Source: Treponema sp.
Lineage (GTDB): Bacteria; Spirochaetota; Spirochaetia; Treponematales; Breznakiellaceae
NCBI GenBank assembly: GCA_009780545.1
Contig: WQZW01000038.1
Span: 1 to 8,902 of the forward strand
DNA: 8,902 nt
Reading direction: 5' to 3'
Shown here: piece after piece, positions 1 to 7,677 of the stretch
Position numbering within the stretch: the stretch's first letter is position 1
Layout of the letters: every line of letters starts with the position of its first letter
Made by a program: the position numbers and the translations under genes
The notes under the pieces: generated by a model
The model's database searches: none
The model's input: only the letters and a program-made list of their open reading frames with translations
Told to the model about the DNA's origin: nothing

Positions 1-118
1 CCTAAACCGCACAAAAGCGCGGTTACTCGGCGGGGCCAAAAGTTAAATGCTGTTGCCCTGCCTTTCCTTTCCCTCCCCCTACCCGAATCCCTCGAAAAGA
101 TGTATCCTTGGTCCTACC
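1..118 (+). other. Non-coding leader upstream of uvrA
   Basis: No gene is recognisable here. The stretch opens with a small hairpin: AACCGC at 5-10 pairs with GCGGTT at 19-24 around an 8-base loop. A pyrimidine-rich tract of mostly C and T follows at about 50-92. No convincing -35/-10 pair was found. The bases just before the uvrA ATG lack a purine-rich ribosome binding site. The uvrA frame is open back to an ATG at 47, but those 24 extra residues (Pro, Ser and Cys rich) do not look like a UvrA N-terminus, so I treat them as untranslated. The hairpin could be the tail of a terminator for a gene lying left of the window; that cannot be judged from here. Confidence 0.5.
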
Positions 119-3004
119 ATGGACAAGCTGGTGATCAGGGGTGCCAGGGAGCACAACCTCAAGAACATAGACATAGACCTGCCGCGGGACAGGCTGATCG
201 TGATTTCCGGGCTTTCCGGCTCCGGCAAGAGTTCGCTGGCCTTCGACACGATCTTCGCCGAGGGGCAGCGGCGGTACGTGGAGAGCCTTTCGGCCTACGC
301 CAGGCAGTTCCTGGGGCGGATGGACAAGCCGGACCTGGACTACATCGAGGGGCTTTCCCCGGCGATCTCCATCGAGCAGAAGACCACGCACCGGAATCCC
401 CGTTCCACCGTGGGAACGGTCACCGAGATCTACGACTACTTCCGGCTGCTCTTCGCCCGGGTGGGGATTCCCCACTGTCCGGTCTGCGGCAGGGAAATCC
501 TCGAACAGCCGGTGGATTCCATCATCGAGAGCATCCTGCAGGCTGGAAACGGGGCGAAGGTCCAGCTTCTGTCGCCGGTGGTGCGGGGGAAAAAGGGCGA
601 GCACGTCAAGGTGCTGGAGGACGCACGCAGGGCCGGCTTCGCCCGGGCCCGGATAGACGGCGTGCCGGTGGACCTGGACGAGACGATCCGGCTGGACAAG
701 CAGAAAAAGCACAGCATCGAGATCGTGGTGGACCGGCTGGTGCTGAACGCCGAGGTGCGCCCCCGGCTTTCGGAGTCGGTGGAGGCCGCTCTGGCCGCTT
801 CCGACGGGCTGCTCCTCGTGCTGAGCCGGGCGGAAGGCTCCGACCGACAGGAGGAACACTTCTTCTCGCAGAAAAGCGCCTGCCCGGAACACGGCATCTC
901 AATCCCGGAACTGCAGCCCCGGCTTTTCTCGTTCAACAATCCCTTCGGGGCCTGTCCCGGCTGTTCCGGCATCGGCAGCAAGCTGGAGTTCGATCCGGGC
1001 CTGCTCATCCCCGATCCCTCGCTTTCCTTCAACGAGGGCGGCATCGTCCCGTACAATCCGGACAGCGCCTGGTACTCCAGCCGCTTCAAGGCCATCGCCA
1101 AGCATTTCAAGTTCAGCCTGGACGTTCCCCTGGGCGAGCTTCCCAAAAAGGCCTTCGACGTCATCCTCCACGGCAGCGACGAGGAAGTGAAGATCAAGTA
1201 CCAGAACCGGGAGGGGACCGGGCATTTCGAGTACGAGAAGCGGTTCGCCGGAATCCTCGTCGAACTGAAAAAACGGTACCTGGAAACCCAGTCGCCCGGG
1301 GTCAAGGAATGGCTGGAGAAGTTCATGAGCCAGAAGCCCTGCGAGGACTGCGGGGGCAAGCGGCTGAAGCCGGAAATCCTGGCGGTAACCGTCTGCGGGA
1401 AGAACATCCACGAGCTTTCCACGCTTTCGGTCAAGGATTCGCTGGCCTTCTTCAGGGATATGAAACTGGGGCGCAACGAGTCCCGGATCGCCGCCCAGAT
1501 CCTCAAGGAGATCACCGCCCGGCTGGGCTTCATGGAGAACGTGGGCCTGGACTACCTCAGCCTGGAACGCAGGGCCTCCACGCTTTCCGGCGGCGAGGCG
1601 CAGCGGATACGGCTGGCCACGCAGATCGGGTCGAGCCTGGTCGGGGTGCTGTACATCCTGGACGAGCCTTCCATCGGCCTGCACCAGCGGGACAACCAGC
1701 GCCTCATCGACACGCTGACCTACCTCCGCGACCTGGGCAACACCCTGATCGTGGTCGAGCATGACGAGCAGACCCTCCGCACCGCCGACCACATCGTGGA
1801 CCTGGGGCCGGGAGCCGGCGTCCACGGGGGCAGGGTGGTCGCCGAGGGCACGCCGGAACAGGTGATGAAGGTCAAGGAAAGCCTGACCGGTCAATACCTG
1901 GCCGGCAAGCTTTCCATCGACATCCCGGAAACGCGGCGGACCGGCAACGGCAAATCGATCCGGCTTTCCGGGGTAACCCAGCACAACCTCAAGAACGTTT
2001 CCGTGGAGATTCCCCTGGGCGTCTTTTCCTGCATCACCGGGGTTTCCGGTTCCGGCAAATCGACCCTGCTGTCGGACGTGCTGTTCCCGGCCCTGTCGAA
2101 CCGGGTCTACGGCTCCCGGGGCGCCCACCTGAGCGAGGGAAGCTACAAAAAGCTGGAGGGCGCGGAGCATATCGACAAGGTCATCGACATCGACCAGAGC
2201 CCGATCGGCAGGACCCCGCGCTCGAACCCGATCACCTACGTCGGGGGATTCGGGGGGATTCGGGACCTCTTCGCCAGCCTGCCTGAATCCAAGGCCCGGG
2301 GCTACAAACCCGGCCGCTTTTCCTTCAACGTGCGGGGCGGAAGGTGCGAGCACTGCGAGGGCGACGGGACGATCAAGATCGAGATGAACTTCCTTCCGGA
2401 CGTGTACATAAGCTGCGACGTCTGCGACGGGCGGCGGTTCAACCGGGAAACCCTGGAAGTCCGCTACAAGGGGAAGAACATCGCCGACGTGCTGGACATG
2501 ACCATCGAGGAGGCCTTCGACTTCTTCGCCTCCATCCCCCACATCGCCCGCAAGCTCCACACCCTCTGCTCGGTGGGGCTGGGCTACGTCAAGCTCGGCC
2601 AGTCCGCGCTGACGCTCTCAGGCGGCGAGGCCCAGCGGGTCAAGCTGGCCCTGGAACTCTCCAAGCGGCCCACCGGACGGACGATGTACATCCTGGACGA
2701 ACCCACCACCGGCCTGCACTTCGCCGACGTCAAGCAGTTGATGGAGGTGATCCAGCGCCTGGTCGGGCAGGGGAACACCGTGGTGATGATCGAGCACAAC
2801 CTGGACGTGCTGCTCCAGGCCGACCACCTCATCGACCTGGGTCCGGAGGGCGGCGACCGGGGAGGCACCGTGGTCGCCGTCGGCACCCCGGAGGAACTGG
2901 CCGGATGCGCCGAATCCCATACCGGCTTTTACCTCAAGGAACTGCTGGAACGGAAAAGGCCGGCCCCGGCCGCATCCGGCAGGAAAGGCGGCGGCAAGGG
3001 GTGA
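119..3004 (+). CDS. uvrA: UvrA, excinuclease ABC subunit A
   Basis: This is the damage-sensing ATPase of bacterial nucleotide excision repair. It dimerises, scans DNA with UvrB, loads UvrB at bulky lesions and leaves before UvrC incises. The protein is 961 residues, close to the E. coli length of 940, and appears complete. The start at 119 is chosen because [17 protein letters not shown] matches the family N-terminus; no clear ribosome binding site precedes it. Both ABC modules are intact. Module I has Walker [10 protein letters not shown] at residues 31-39, signature LSGGEAQR from 489, and Walker B ILDEP with D515/E516. Module II has Walker [10 protein letters not shown] at 641-649, signature LSGGEAQR from 833, and Walker B with D860/E861. 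Zinc-type motifs are CPVC at 120-123, CPEH at 255-258 with CPGC at 279-282, CEDC at 408-411, and the C-terminal finger C743/C746/C766/C769, which supports damage discrimination. The first half of the second module is CxxH rather than CxxC. The gene ends in a Gly/Lys-rich tail. Confidence 0.98.
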   Translation: MDKLVIRGAREHNLKNIDIDLPRDRLIVISGLSGSGKSSLAFDTIFAEGQRRYVESLSAYARQFLGRMDKPDLDYIEGLSPAISIEQKTTHRNPRSTVGTVTEIYDYFRLLFARVGIPHCPVCGREILEQPVDSIIESILQAGNGAKVQLLSPVVRGKKGEHVKVLEDARRAGFARARIDGVPVDLDETIRLDKQKKHSIEIVVDRLVLNAEVRPRLSESVEAALAASDGLLLVLSRAEGSDRQEEHFFSQKSACPEHGISIPELQPRLFSFNNPFGACPGCSGIGSKLEFDPGLLIPDPSLSFNEGGIVPYNPDSAWYSSRFKAIAKHFKFSLDVPLGELPKKAFDVILHGSDEEVKIKYQNREGTGHFEYEKRFAGILVELKKRYLETQSPGVKEWLEKFMSQKPCEDCGGKRLKPEILAVTVCGKNIHELSTLSVKDSLAFFRDMKLGRNESRIAAQILKEITARLGFMENVGLDYLSLERRASTLSGGEAQRIRLATQIGSSLVGVLYILDEPSIGLHQRDNQRLIDTLTYLRDLGNTLIVVEHDEQTLRTADHIVDLGPGAGVHGGRVVAEGTPEQVMKVKESLTGQYLAGKLSIDIPETRRTGNGKSIRLSGVTQHNLKNVSVEIPLGVFSCITGVSGSGKSTLLSDVLFPALSNRVYGSRGAHLSEGSYKKLEGAEHIDKVIDIDQSPIGRTPRSNPITYVGGFGGIRDLFASLPESKARGYKPGRFSFNVRGGRCEHCEGDGTIKIEMNFLPDVYISCDVCDGRRFNRETLEVRYKGKNIADVLDMTIEEAFDFFASIPHIARKLHTLCSVGLGYVKLGQSALTLSGGEAQRVKLALELSKRPTGRTMYILDEPTTGLHFADVKQLMEVIQRLVGQGNTVVMIEHNLDVLLQADHLIDLGPEGGDRGGTVVAVGTPEELAGCAESHTGFYLKELLERKRPAPAASGRKGGGKG

Positions 3005-3044
3005 ACGCGGTCCGGCGGGGGAAATCCGATATCGAGAACGATGC

Positions 3045-3061
3045 GGGGGGCCGAGCCCCCC
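3045..3061 (+). repeat. G6/C6 hairpin of repeat copy A
   Basis: GGGGGGC at 3045-3051 pairs with GCCCCCC at 3055-3061 around a CGA loop, giving a perfect 7-bp stem 40 bases after the uvrA stop. It has no T-run after it, so it is not a classical intrinsic terminator. The matching hairpin in copy B has a T-A instead of C-G as the loop-closing pair and a CAA loop. Confidence 0.8.
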
Positions 3062-3069
3062 TGAACTTC

Positions 3070-3124
3070 AGCCGAAGGTTGCCGCCGGTTGTCGCTCTGC
3101 GAAAACCGGCGGCAACCTTCGGCT
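3070..3124 (+). repeat. Perfect 21-bp-stem hairpin downstream of uvrA
   Basis: The arms at 3070-3090 and 3104-3124 are exact reverse complements over 21 bases. The 13-base loop contains a further TCGC/GCGA pairing (3092-3095 with 3099-3102) past a single G/A mismatch. This is far longer and stronger than a normal terminator stem, and it is followed by TTCCGTTACCC rather than a T-run. It may still stop or slow transcription leaving uvrA, protect the mRNA 3' end, or be the core of the dispersed repeat. In copy B the equivalent position holds a different, short hairpin. Confidence 0.85.
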
Positions 3125-3222
3125 TCCGTTACCCCCCCACCCAAAATCGGCGTGGCATTGGCCGCGTAGATGGACGAATGTGCAAACGGTGTAGCGCCGA
3201 TAAAGGTGCCACGGACGAGCGG

Positions 3223-6200
3223 ATGCGCGAAGGCTTTAGCCTGAGCAGTGCGCGCAGCGGGGTTCCACCCCGCAACGCCCCGCCTTTGCCGGCAGCGCTT
3301 CGCCTTTCCCGGCCAAAGATTCTCCTTCCGTCCCGGATCCCCGTCCTGCTCCTGCTCCTTGCCGGCCTTGCCGCGGAGCTTCCGGCGCAGCAGGACGACG
3401 CCCGGGAATCGGGGCCCCCGACCTGGATCGTCGAACATGACATCCGCACCTCCTCGTTGACCGAACTTGCCGCCTGGAACCGGAGCCTCGGGCTGCCGGA
3501 AGGGGGAACGGCCGAGGCCCTGGCCCGCCGCCTCCGGGAATACTACGGCCTGGACCCGGACCCGCCCGAAACCGCGGCCGAGGATACGGGCAGGAAGATC
3601 ATCACCATAGAGTCCGCCCGCTCCACCGAATACTTCACGATACAGGCCATAGACGAGGAATACGCCCGGCTCACCGGCGACGTGGTGATCAGCCTCCGGG
3701 ACGGGGACGCGCTGCACCGGATCGAGGCCTGGGAGCTGCTGTTCAACCGCACGCGGAACATCATCACCGCATCCGGCGGCGTCGTCTACCGGAAGACCCA
3801 GGGGGACACGGTGGAGACCTTCCGGGGGGATTCGATCACCGTGGACCTGGACAATTGGTCAAGCATCTTCACCGGGGGAATCTCCGAGCGGGCGCTGGAA
3901 GGGGAGGGCGGAACCTACCTTTTCTCCGGCACGGTGATCTCCCGCGACGACGAGGAGGCCACGGTCCTGCGGGGGGCCACGATTTCCCGGGCCGGCGAGG
4001 AATCCCTGTGGTCGCTGGACGCCTCCCGCGTCTGGTTGCTGCCCGGCTCGGACTTCGCCATCGCCAACGCCGTCCTGAAGGTCGGCCATGTCCCGGTTAT
4101 GTACATCCCCTTTTTCTTTTTTCCCGCCGACCAGATGCTTTTCCACCCGGCCATCGGGACCCGCACGCGGGAGGGGAATTTCGTCAACACGACGACGTAC
4201 ATCCTCGGGAGGCCGACCAACGAGGGCGCCTCGGAAAGCTCCCTCGTCCGGATCATGGGGGGAGGGGAGGACATGGAGCGGCGGCGCGAGGGCGTGTTCC
4301 TCCGGAGTACCGGGCGGAAGGTTCAGGGCGAGCCGGGCCCGACACTCGCCGTCCTGGTGGACTACTATACCAACCTCGGCGCCTACTTCGGCACGGAATT
4401 CTCCCTGCCCAGGACGGGGATTCTCAATTCCACGAGCCTGAGCATGGGGATCGCCCTTAGCAGGACGCTGTACCAACAGGGCAATACCTACACGCCGTTC
4501 TGGCCGGACTTCGACGGCATGTCGGACTGGAACCGGTCGAGGATATTCGGCCTGGACGTTCCCTTCCGGTACCGGTTCCTCAGCGAGGGCTCCCTGGGGG
4601 GAACCTTCGGCAGCCTTTCCTGGAGGCTGCCCCTGTACTCCGATCCGATGATAGACGGCGACTTCATGACCCGCCTTACCACCATGGACTGGATCGACAT
4701 GATCCGGCAGGGGGCATCGGCACTGGAAGATACGACCACGGGCGGGGAAACCCAGATTTCCCCGCCGACCTGGGAACTTACCGCCACGGTCAGGCCCCGT
4801 TTCCCCGCCACCGATCCCTACCTTACCGTTTCCAACAATATCCAGATACGGAGCAGCCTCGCCTTCAGGACCGTTACCACCCAGGGATTGAGCGGCTCCG
4901 ACATCATGGCCTATTCCCCGATGAGGTTCTTCTTCGCGCCGAACACCTCGACGCTGTACTCGATCAGCGGGCTTTCCTTCAGCGGGACCCCGTTCCGGCT
5001 GCCCGCGACCGCGGCCCGGCCGTCGCCGAGGACCGATTTCGGCAACCCCCTGGAGGAGGTGGGCGAACCGATTTCGCCCTTCCTGACCGGGGAGGAGGGG
5101 GAACCGGAAGCTGCCGGGAACGACGGCCTGAGCCCGGTTCCCCCGGTCCTGAACCAGACCTTTACCCTGCCGGTCCCGATCCGGAACACCTCGGTCTCCT
5201 TCGACTACACCTTTACCCCTTCCGGGGGCTCGACCCTGCGTTTCGACGGGATACGCTGGGGCAGCTACGAGGAGGTGGACTGGAACCGGGTCGAGTCCGT
5301 GGTGACCAACATCCTCGGTACCGGAAACCTGCGCCTGTCCTCCAGGCTGTACGAGAATCTCCTGACGAATACCTTCACCCTCTCCGGCAACGGACACTGG
5401 AGGACCTTCAGCTTCCTGAACGAGGATGCCGAGGAATTCAAGGGGAGCGGCGGGGAGACCGATCCTGAGAAGATCACCGCAAGGAAGCTGCAGGAACACC
5501 GGCAGACGCACTTTACCACCTCGTATCTCAGCGACACGTCCTTTCGACCGTTGCAGGACAACGCCGTCTTCGGCAATTCCCGCCTGCAGTACCAACTGGG
5601 CGGGCTCGCCGTCCGTTCGGAATTCGTCGGTACCGGGGACGATCCGGAATGGGAGCCGGTCTGGGGGAAGTGGGACCGGGAGCGGATTACCCAGCACCAG
5701 ATGACGGGCAGGATCGAGGCCGTGGTCAGGGACAAGAGCCAGTCGCTGTCGGCCACCGGCCACCTTCCTCCCCGGGAACGGATGTACACGGCCAACTCCG
5801 AGCTGAACATCTGGATTACCCGGACGACCGGAAGCTGGGGAATCCGTTATCCGGAGGACGAGGACCCGCGGCACGAGCCCTTCAACCTCAACCACACGAT
5901 CACCTTTCCCCGGAATTTCGGGAACTTCACCCAGACGCTCAGGATGAACACCGAGGAGCGGCACCTTACCAACCTCGGTTCGACCCTTTCCCTGAGCGCA
6001 TGGGGCCTGACGTCGAGCTTCAGGATGGAACGGATCAAGGGCAAGGAGTTCGTCTCCCAGGGGGAATGGGGGGAATGGCGGGACAGGGATGCGGAGCCGA
6101 AGCTTCTGGCCCGCGATTTCCAGATAGAGCAAGCCAAGCGGTTCGACTTCGCGCAAATGCCCGACGGGGGGACGACTTTTTCGGTGGACCTGAACGCCCG

Positions 6201-6684
6201 CATGCTGATGGACCTGCAGGAGTACACCCGGAGCAACCTGACCTTCGCCATCGGGGCCTCGATGACGGCCCCGCTCACCACGATACGGATACGGGCCAAC
6301 TCGGACAACAACGAGATATTCCGGTATTTCCGCAACACCTATCCGTTCAACACGGCGGACATCTTCCTTCCGGACGGCCCGCAGAACAACTTCTTCCTCG
6401 ACCTGATCAACTCCTTCCGATTCGACAGGGAGGACCTGCGGCAGCTTTCCGGATTCAAGATACGCTCGTTTACCGTGGGCGCCACCCGCGCATTGGGGGA
6501 TTGGACCGCCTCGCTGGACTGGACGATGGCCCCCAGGCAGCACAGGCCGCCCGGGGAACGGATGCGGATCGAGATGACCAGTACCGTGTCCTTTATGGTG
6601 CAGTGGATTCCGATCAGCGAGTTCAGGAGCAGCATCGGTTACGACTCGATACGGGAACCCAAGTGGCAGGTGCAGGGGCTGTAG
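3223..6684 (+). CDS. lptD: LptD/OstA-type outer-membrane assembly protein
   Basis: Probable outer-membrane beta-barrel of the LptD family, which in other diderms inserts lipopolysaccharide into the outer leaflet with LptE. From the ATG at 3223 it has 1153 residues, longer than the roughly 780 of E. coli LptD. A hydrophobic signal core lies at about 39-51, with likely cleavage after LPA at residue 55. Residues 79-110 form two short helices with an RSLGLPEGGT turn, resembling a SAP-like fold. Residues 125 to about 235 look like an OstA/LptA beta-jellyroll. The family hallmark VPVMYIPFFFFP is at 290-301. The rest alternates polar and aromatic strands typical of a barrel, with an acidic/proline loop around 620-645. 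There are no cysteines in the whole protein, so it lacks the disulfides of proteobacterial LptD. The start is unsure: ATG 3178, ATG 3223 and TTG 3286 are all in frame, and TTG 3286 gives the most normal signal peptide and lies at the end of the dispersed repeat. From memory, treponemes have the same uvrA-lptD order. Confidence 0.85.
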   Translation: MREGFSLSSARSGVPPRNAPPLPAALRLSRPKILLPSRIPVLLLLLAGLAAELPAQQDDARESGPPTWIVEHDIRTSSLTELAAWNRSLGLPEGGTAEALARRLREYYGLDPDPPETAAEDTGRKIITIESARSTEYFTIQAIDEEYARLTGDVVISLRDGDALHRIEAWELLFNRTRNIITASGGVVYRKTQGDTVETFRGDSITVDLDNWSSIFTGGISERALEGEGGTYLFSGTVISRDDEEATVLRGATISRAGEESLWSLDASRVWLLPGSDFAIANAVLKVGHVPVMYIPFFFFPADQMLFHPAIGTRTREGNFVNTTTYILGRPTNEGASESSLVRIMGGGEDMERRREGVFLRSTGRKVQGEPGPTLAVLVDYYTNLGAYFGTEFSLPRTGILNSTSLSMGIALSRTLYQQGNTYTPFWPDFDGMSDWNRSRIFGLDVPFRYRFLSEGSLGGTFGSLSWRLPLYSDPMIDGDFMTRLTTMDWIDMIRQGASALEDTTTGGETQISPPTWELTATVRPRFPATDPYLTVSNNIQIRSSLAFRTVTTQGLSGSDIMAYSPMRFFFAPNTSTLYSISGLSFSGTPFRLPATAARPSPRTDFGNPLEEVGEPISPFLTGEEGEPEAAGNDGLSPVPPVLNQTFTLPVPIRNTSVSFDYTFTPSGGSTLRFDGIRWGSYEEVDWNRVESVVTNILGTGNLRLSSRLYENLLTNTFTLSGNGHWRTFSFLNEDAEEFKGSGGETDPEKITARKLQEHRQTHFTTSYLSDTSFRPLQDNAVFGNSRLQYQLGGLAVRSEFVGTGDDPEWEPVWGKWDRERITQHQMTGRIEAVVRDKSQSLSATGHLPPRERMYTANSELNIWITRTTGSWGIRYPEDEDPRHEPFNLNHTITFPRNFGNFTQTLRMNTEERHLTNLGSTLSLSAWGLTSSFRMERIKGKEFVSQGEWGEWRDRDAEPKLLARDFQIEQAKRFDFAQMPDGGTTFSVDLNARMLMDLQEYTRSNLTFAIGASMTAPLTTIRIRANSDNNEIFRYFRNTYPFNTADIFLPDGPQNNFFLDLINSFRFDREDLRQLSGFKIRSFTVGATRALGDWTASLDWTMAPRQHRPPGERMRIEMTSTVSFMVQWIPISEFRSSIGYDSIREPKWQVQGL
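3257..3286 (+). repeat. GC hairpin with trailing C-run, copy A
   Basis: GCGGGGT at 3257-3263 pairs with ACCCCGC at 3267-3273 around a TCC loop. A second C-run, CGCCCCGCC, follows at 3277-3285 and could compete for the same G-run, so two alternative hairpins are possible. The reverse complement of 7556-7588 is the same sequence with each of the three runs one base longer. The module lies inside the open frame of the LptD-like gene if that gene starts at 3223, and it ends at the alternative TTG start at 3286-3288. Confidence 0.8.
6674..6678 (+). promoter_or_regulatory. Ribosome binding site of birA
   Basis: AGGGG lies 8 bases before the birA ATG at 6687, inside the last codons of the LptD-like gene. 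Such a site inside the upstream gene, with only GC separating stop and start, indicates translation from a shared transcript. Confidence 0.6.
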
Positions 6685-6686
6685 GC

Positions 6687-7511
6687 ATGGAAGGAAAGGA
6701 AGCCGGGCGGGCATATCCGGTACGGGAAATCCCCGCGGGGAATCCCTTCGGCGCGCCGGTCTTTCACCTGGAACGGACCGGCAGCACGATGGACGCGTCG
6801 CGGTTTCTCGCCGGCCGGGGAGCCGGGCACGGAACGGTAATCTGCGCCGACTTCCAGGAAAGCTCCCGCGCAAGGGGAACCGGGCGGAGCTGGGATTCCG
6901 GGCCCTGCCGGGGACTGCTCTTTACCGTGCTGCTCCGGTTCGGGGAAACGGGGAAGATTCCCCCGGCCCTGAGCCTGCGCATGGGGCTTGCCGTCGCGCA
7001 GGCCGTGGAGGATTTCGCCCCGGCGCTTTCCGGCCTTGCGAAGATCAAGTGGCCCAACGACCTTATGCTGCCGGTCGGGAACTCGTGGCGGAAGGCGGCC
7101 GGCATGCTGGCCGAAGCCGAGGGCGGGACGGTGCATGTCGGCGTCGGGCTGAACTTCCTCCGCATGGAATTCCCGCCGGAGCTGCGGGAAAAGGCCGGCA
7201 GCCTGGCCGACGCACTGGAGGAGGAACTCCTTCCGGAAAGCCGGTTCCGGCTTCTCGCCCTGATACTGGCAAGGCTCCATGCCGAGCTCGAAAACGCCGA
7301 ACTCGGGGAAAGCCTGCAACGGAGGCTGCAGGAAAGGCTGTACCTCCTGGGCCGCGCGGTAACCTTCGCCGAAGGCGGGACGGAAAGGCCGGAACTTGTC
7401 CGGGGAATCCTCCGGGGAATCGCCCGGGACGGGAGCCTGTTGATCGCTCCGGAAGGGGGCGGTTCGGTTCGGGCCTGTTCCGTCGGGGAATTGTTGGTTT
7501 ACGGGAATTGA
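6687..7511 (+). CDS. birA: Biotin-protein ligase (BirA, catalytic domain only)
   Basis: Cytoplasmic enzyme that activates biotin with ATP and attaches it to the lysine of biotin carrier domains, for example of acetyl-CoA carboxylase or a decarboxylase pump. The protein has 274 residues. Visible motifs are GSTMD at 32-36; the biotinyl-AMP loop within residues 57-69, reading SRARGTGRSW where E. coli has a GRGRRGR-type loop; KWPND at 121-125; K136xxGMLAE, matching the family KxxGxLxE pattern; and GVGLNF in the central sheet. A C-terminal SH3-like tail ends the protein. There is no N-terminal helix-turn-helix, so this is a class I enzyme that should not repress biotin genes directly. It begins 2 bases after the LptD-like stop, so the two are likely co-transcribed although their roles are unrelated. 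The atypical Ser and Ala in the loop suggest a diverged enzyme, but the catalytic lysine and Pro-Asn-Asp are kept. Confidence 0.93.
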   Translation: MEGKEAGRAYPVREIPAGNPFGAPVFHLERTGSTMDASRFLAGRGAGHGTVICADFQESSRARGTGRSWDSGPCRGLLFTVLLRFGETGKIPPALSLRMGLAVAQAVEDFAPALSGLAKIKWPNDLMLPVGNSWRKAAGMLAEAEGGTVHVGVGLNFLRMEFPPELREKAGSLADALEEELLPESRFRLLALILARLHAELENAELGESLQRRLQERLYLLGRAVTFAEGGTERPELVRGILRGIARDGSLLIAPEGGGSVRACSVGELLVYGN

Positions 7512-7555
7512 CGCGCGGAGCTTGACGGCGTGTCGCAGGATTTTCCCTGTCAACC

Positions 7556-7650
7556 AAGGCGGGGGCGTTGCGGGGGTGGAACCCCCGCTCGGGGGGTAAC
7601 GGAATACCCACAGTAGTGGGGATGGAGTGAAGGGGGGTTTGACCCCCCTC
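7556..7650 (-). repeat. Structured dispersed repeat, copy B (inverted)
   Basis: Non-coding stretch after birA that repeats the modules of 3041-3286 on the opposite strand. Read on the minus strand it contains: a G6/C6 hairpin (7649-7631, AGGGGGGT with ACCCCCCT, loop CAA); a short variable hairpin (7620-7607, CCCAC with GTGGG, loop TACT); the 14-mer TTCCGTTACCCCCC (7604-7591); and the GC hairpin with trailing C-run (7588-7556, GCGGGGGT with ACCCCCGC, loop TCC). Relative to copy A it lacks the interior stretch of about 119 bases and has an unrelated, much shorter second hairpin. The rest of the 7512-7712 gap shows no gene; 7512-7555 has only a weak TTGAC/GTCAA pairing. Confidence 0.75.
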
Positions 7651-7677
7651 ATATATGATTGTATTCGGAGGGTACAT

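Larger units (their letters stand above)
3041..3286 (+). repeat. Structured dispersed repeat, copy A (forward)
   Basis: A multi-hairpin region lies between uvrA and the LptD-like gene and runs into the apparent 5' end of the latter. Its modules, in order, are: a G6/C6 hairpin (3045-3061); a long hairpin (3070-3124); the 14-mer TTCCGTTACCCCCC (3124-3137); an interior stretch of about 119 bases unique to this copy; and a GC hairpin with trailing C-run (3257-3286). The same modules, in the same order but without the interior stretch, occur on the opposite strand at 7556-7650. The final module differs between copies only in homopolymer lengths (30 versus 33 bases). No transposase, target duplication or coding capacity is visible. 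It could be a REP/MITE-like element, a structured RNA, or a relic of a larger element. Confidence 0.75.

Noticed and set aside
47..118. UvrA starting at the ATG at 47
   Set aside because: The 24 added residues are Pro/Ser/Cys-rich and unlike any UvrA N-terminus; [10 protein letters not shown] at 119 matches the family start.
899..2560. Long open frame on the minus strand across uvrA
   Set aside because: High-GC shadow of uvrA; the translation is low-complexity, rich in Gly, Asp, Val and Gln, with no motif, while the + strand encodes unmistakable UvrA.
2344..3222. Upstream extension of the lptD frame overlapping uvrA
   Set aside because: The extension encodes an Arg/Gly/Ala-rich shadow of the UvrA C-terminus and non-coding repeat; the signal peptide lies far downstream.
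3041..3290. CRISPR array or tRNA-like structure in the uvrA-lptD gap
   Set aside because: There is no regularly spaced direct repeat and no cloverleaf or anticodon arm; the structure is a series of unrelated hairpins.
5649..6686. Upstream extension of the birA frame inside lptD
   Set aside because: It is a shadow of lptD; the ATG at 6687 has a ribosome binding site and gives the normal BirA catalytic domain.
3859..6873. Open frame of about 1000 codons on the minus strand across lptD and the birA start
   Set aside because: Its product is Gly/Pro/Arg-rich without domain or signal, and the + strand encodes a coherent signal peptide, OstA domain and barrel. The open frame reflects GC-rich codon use.
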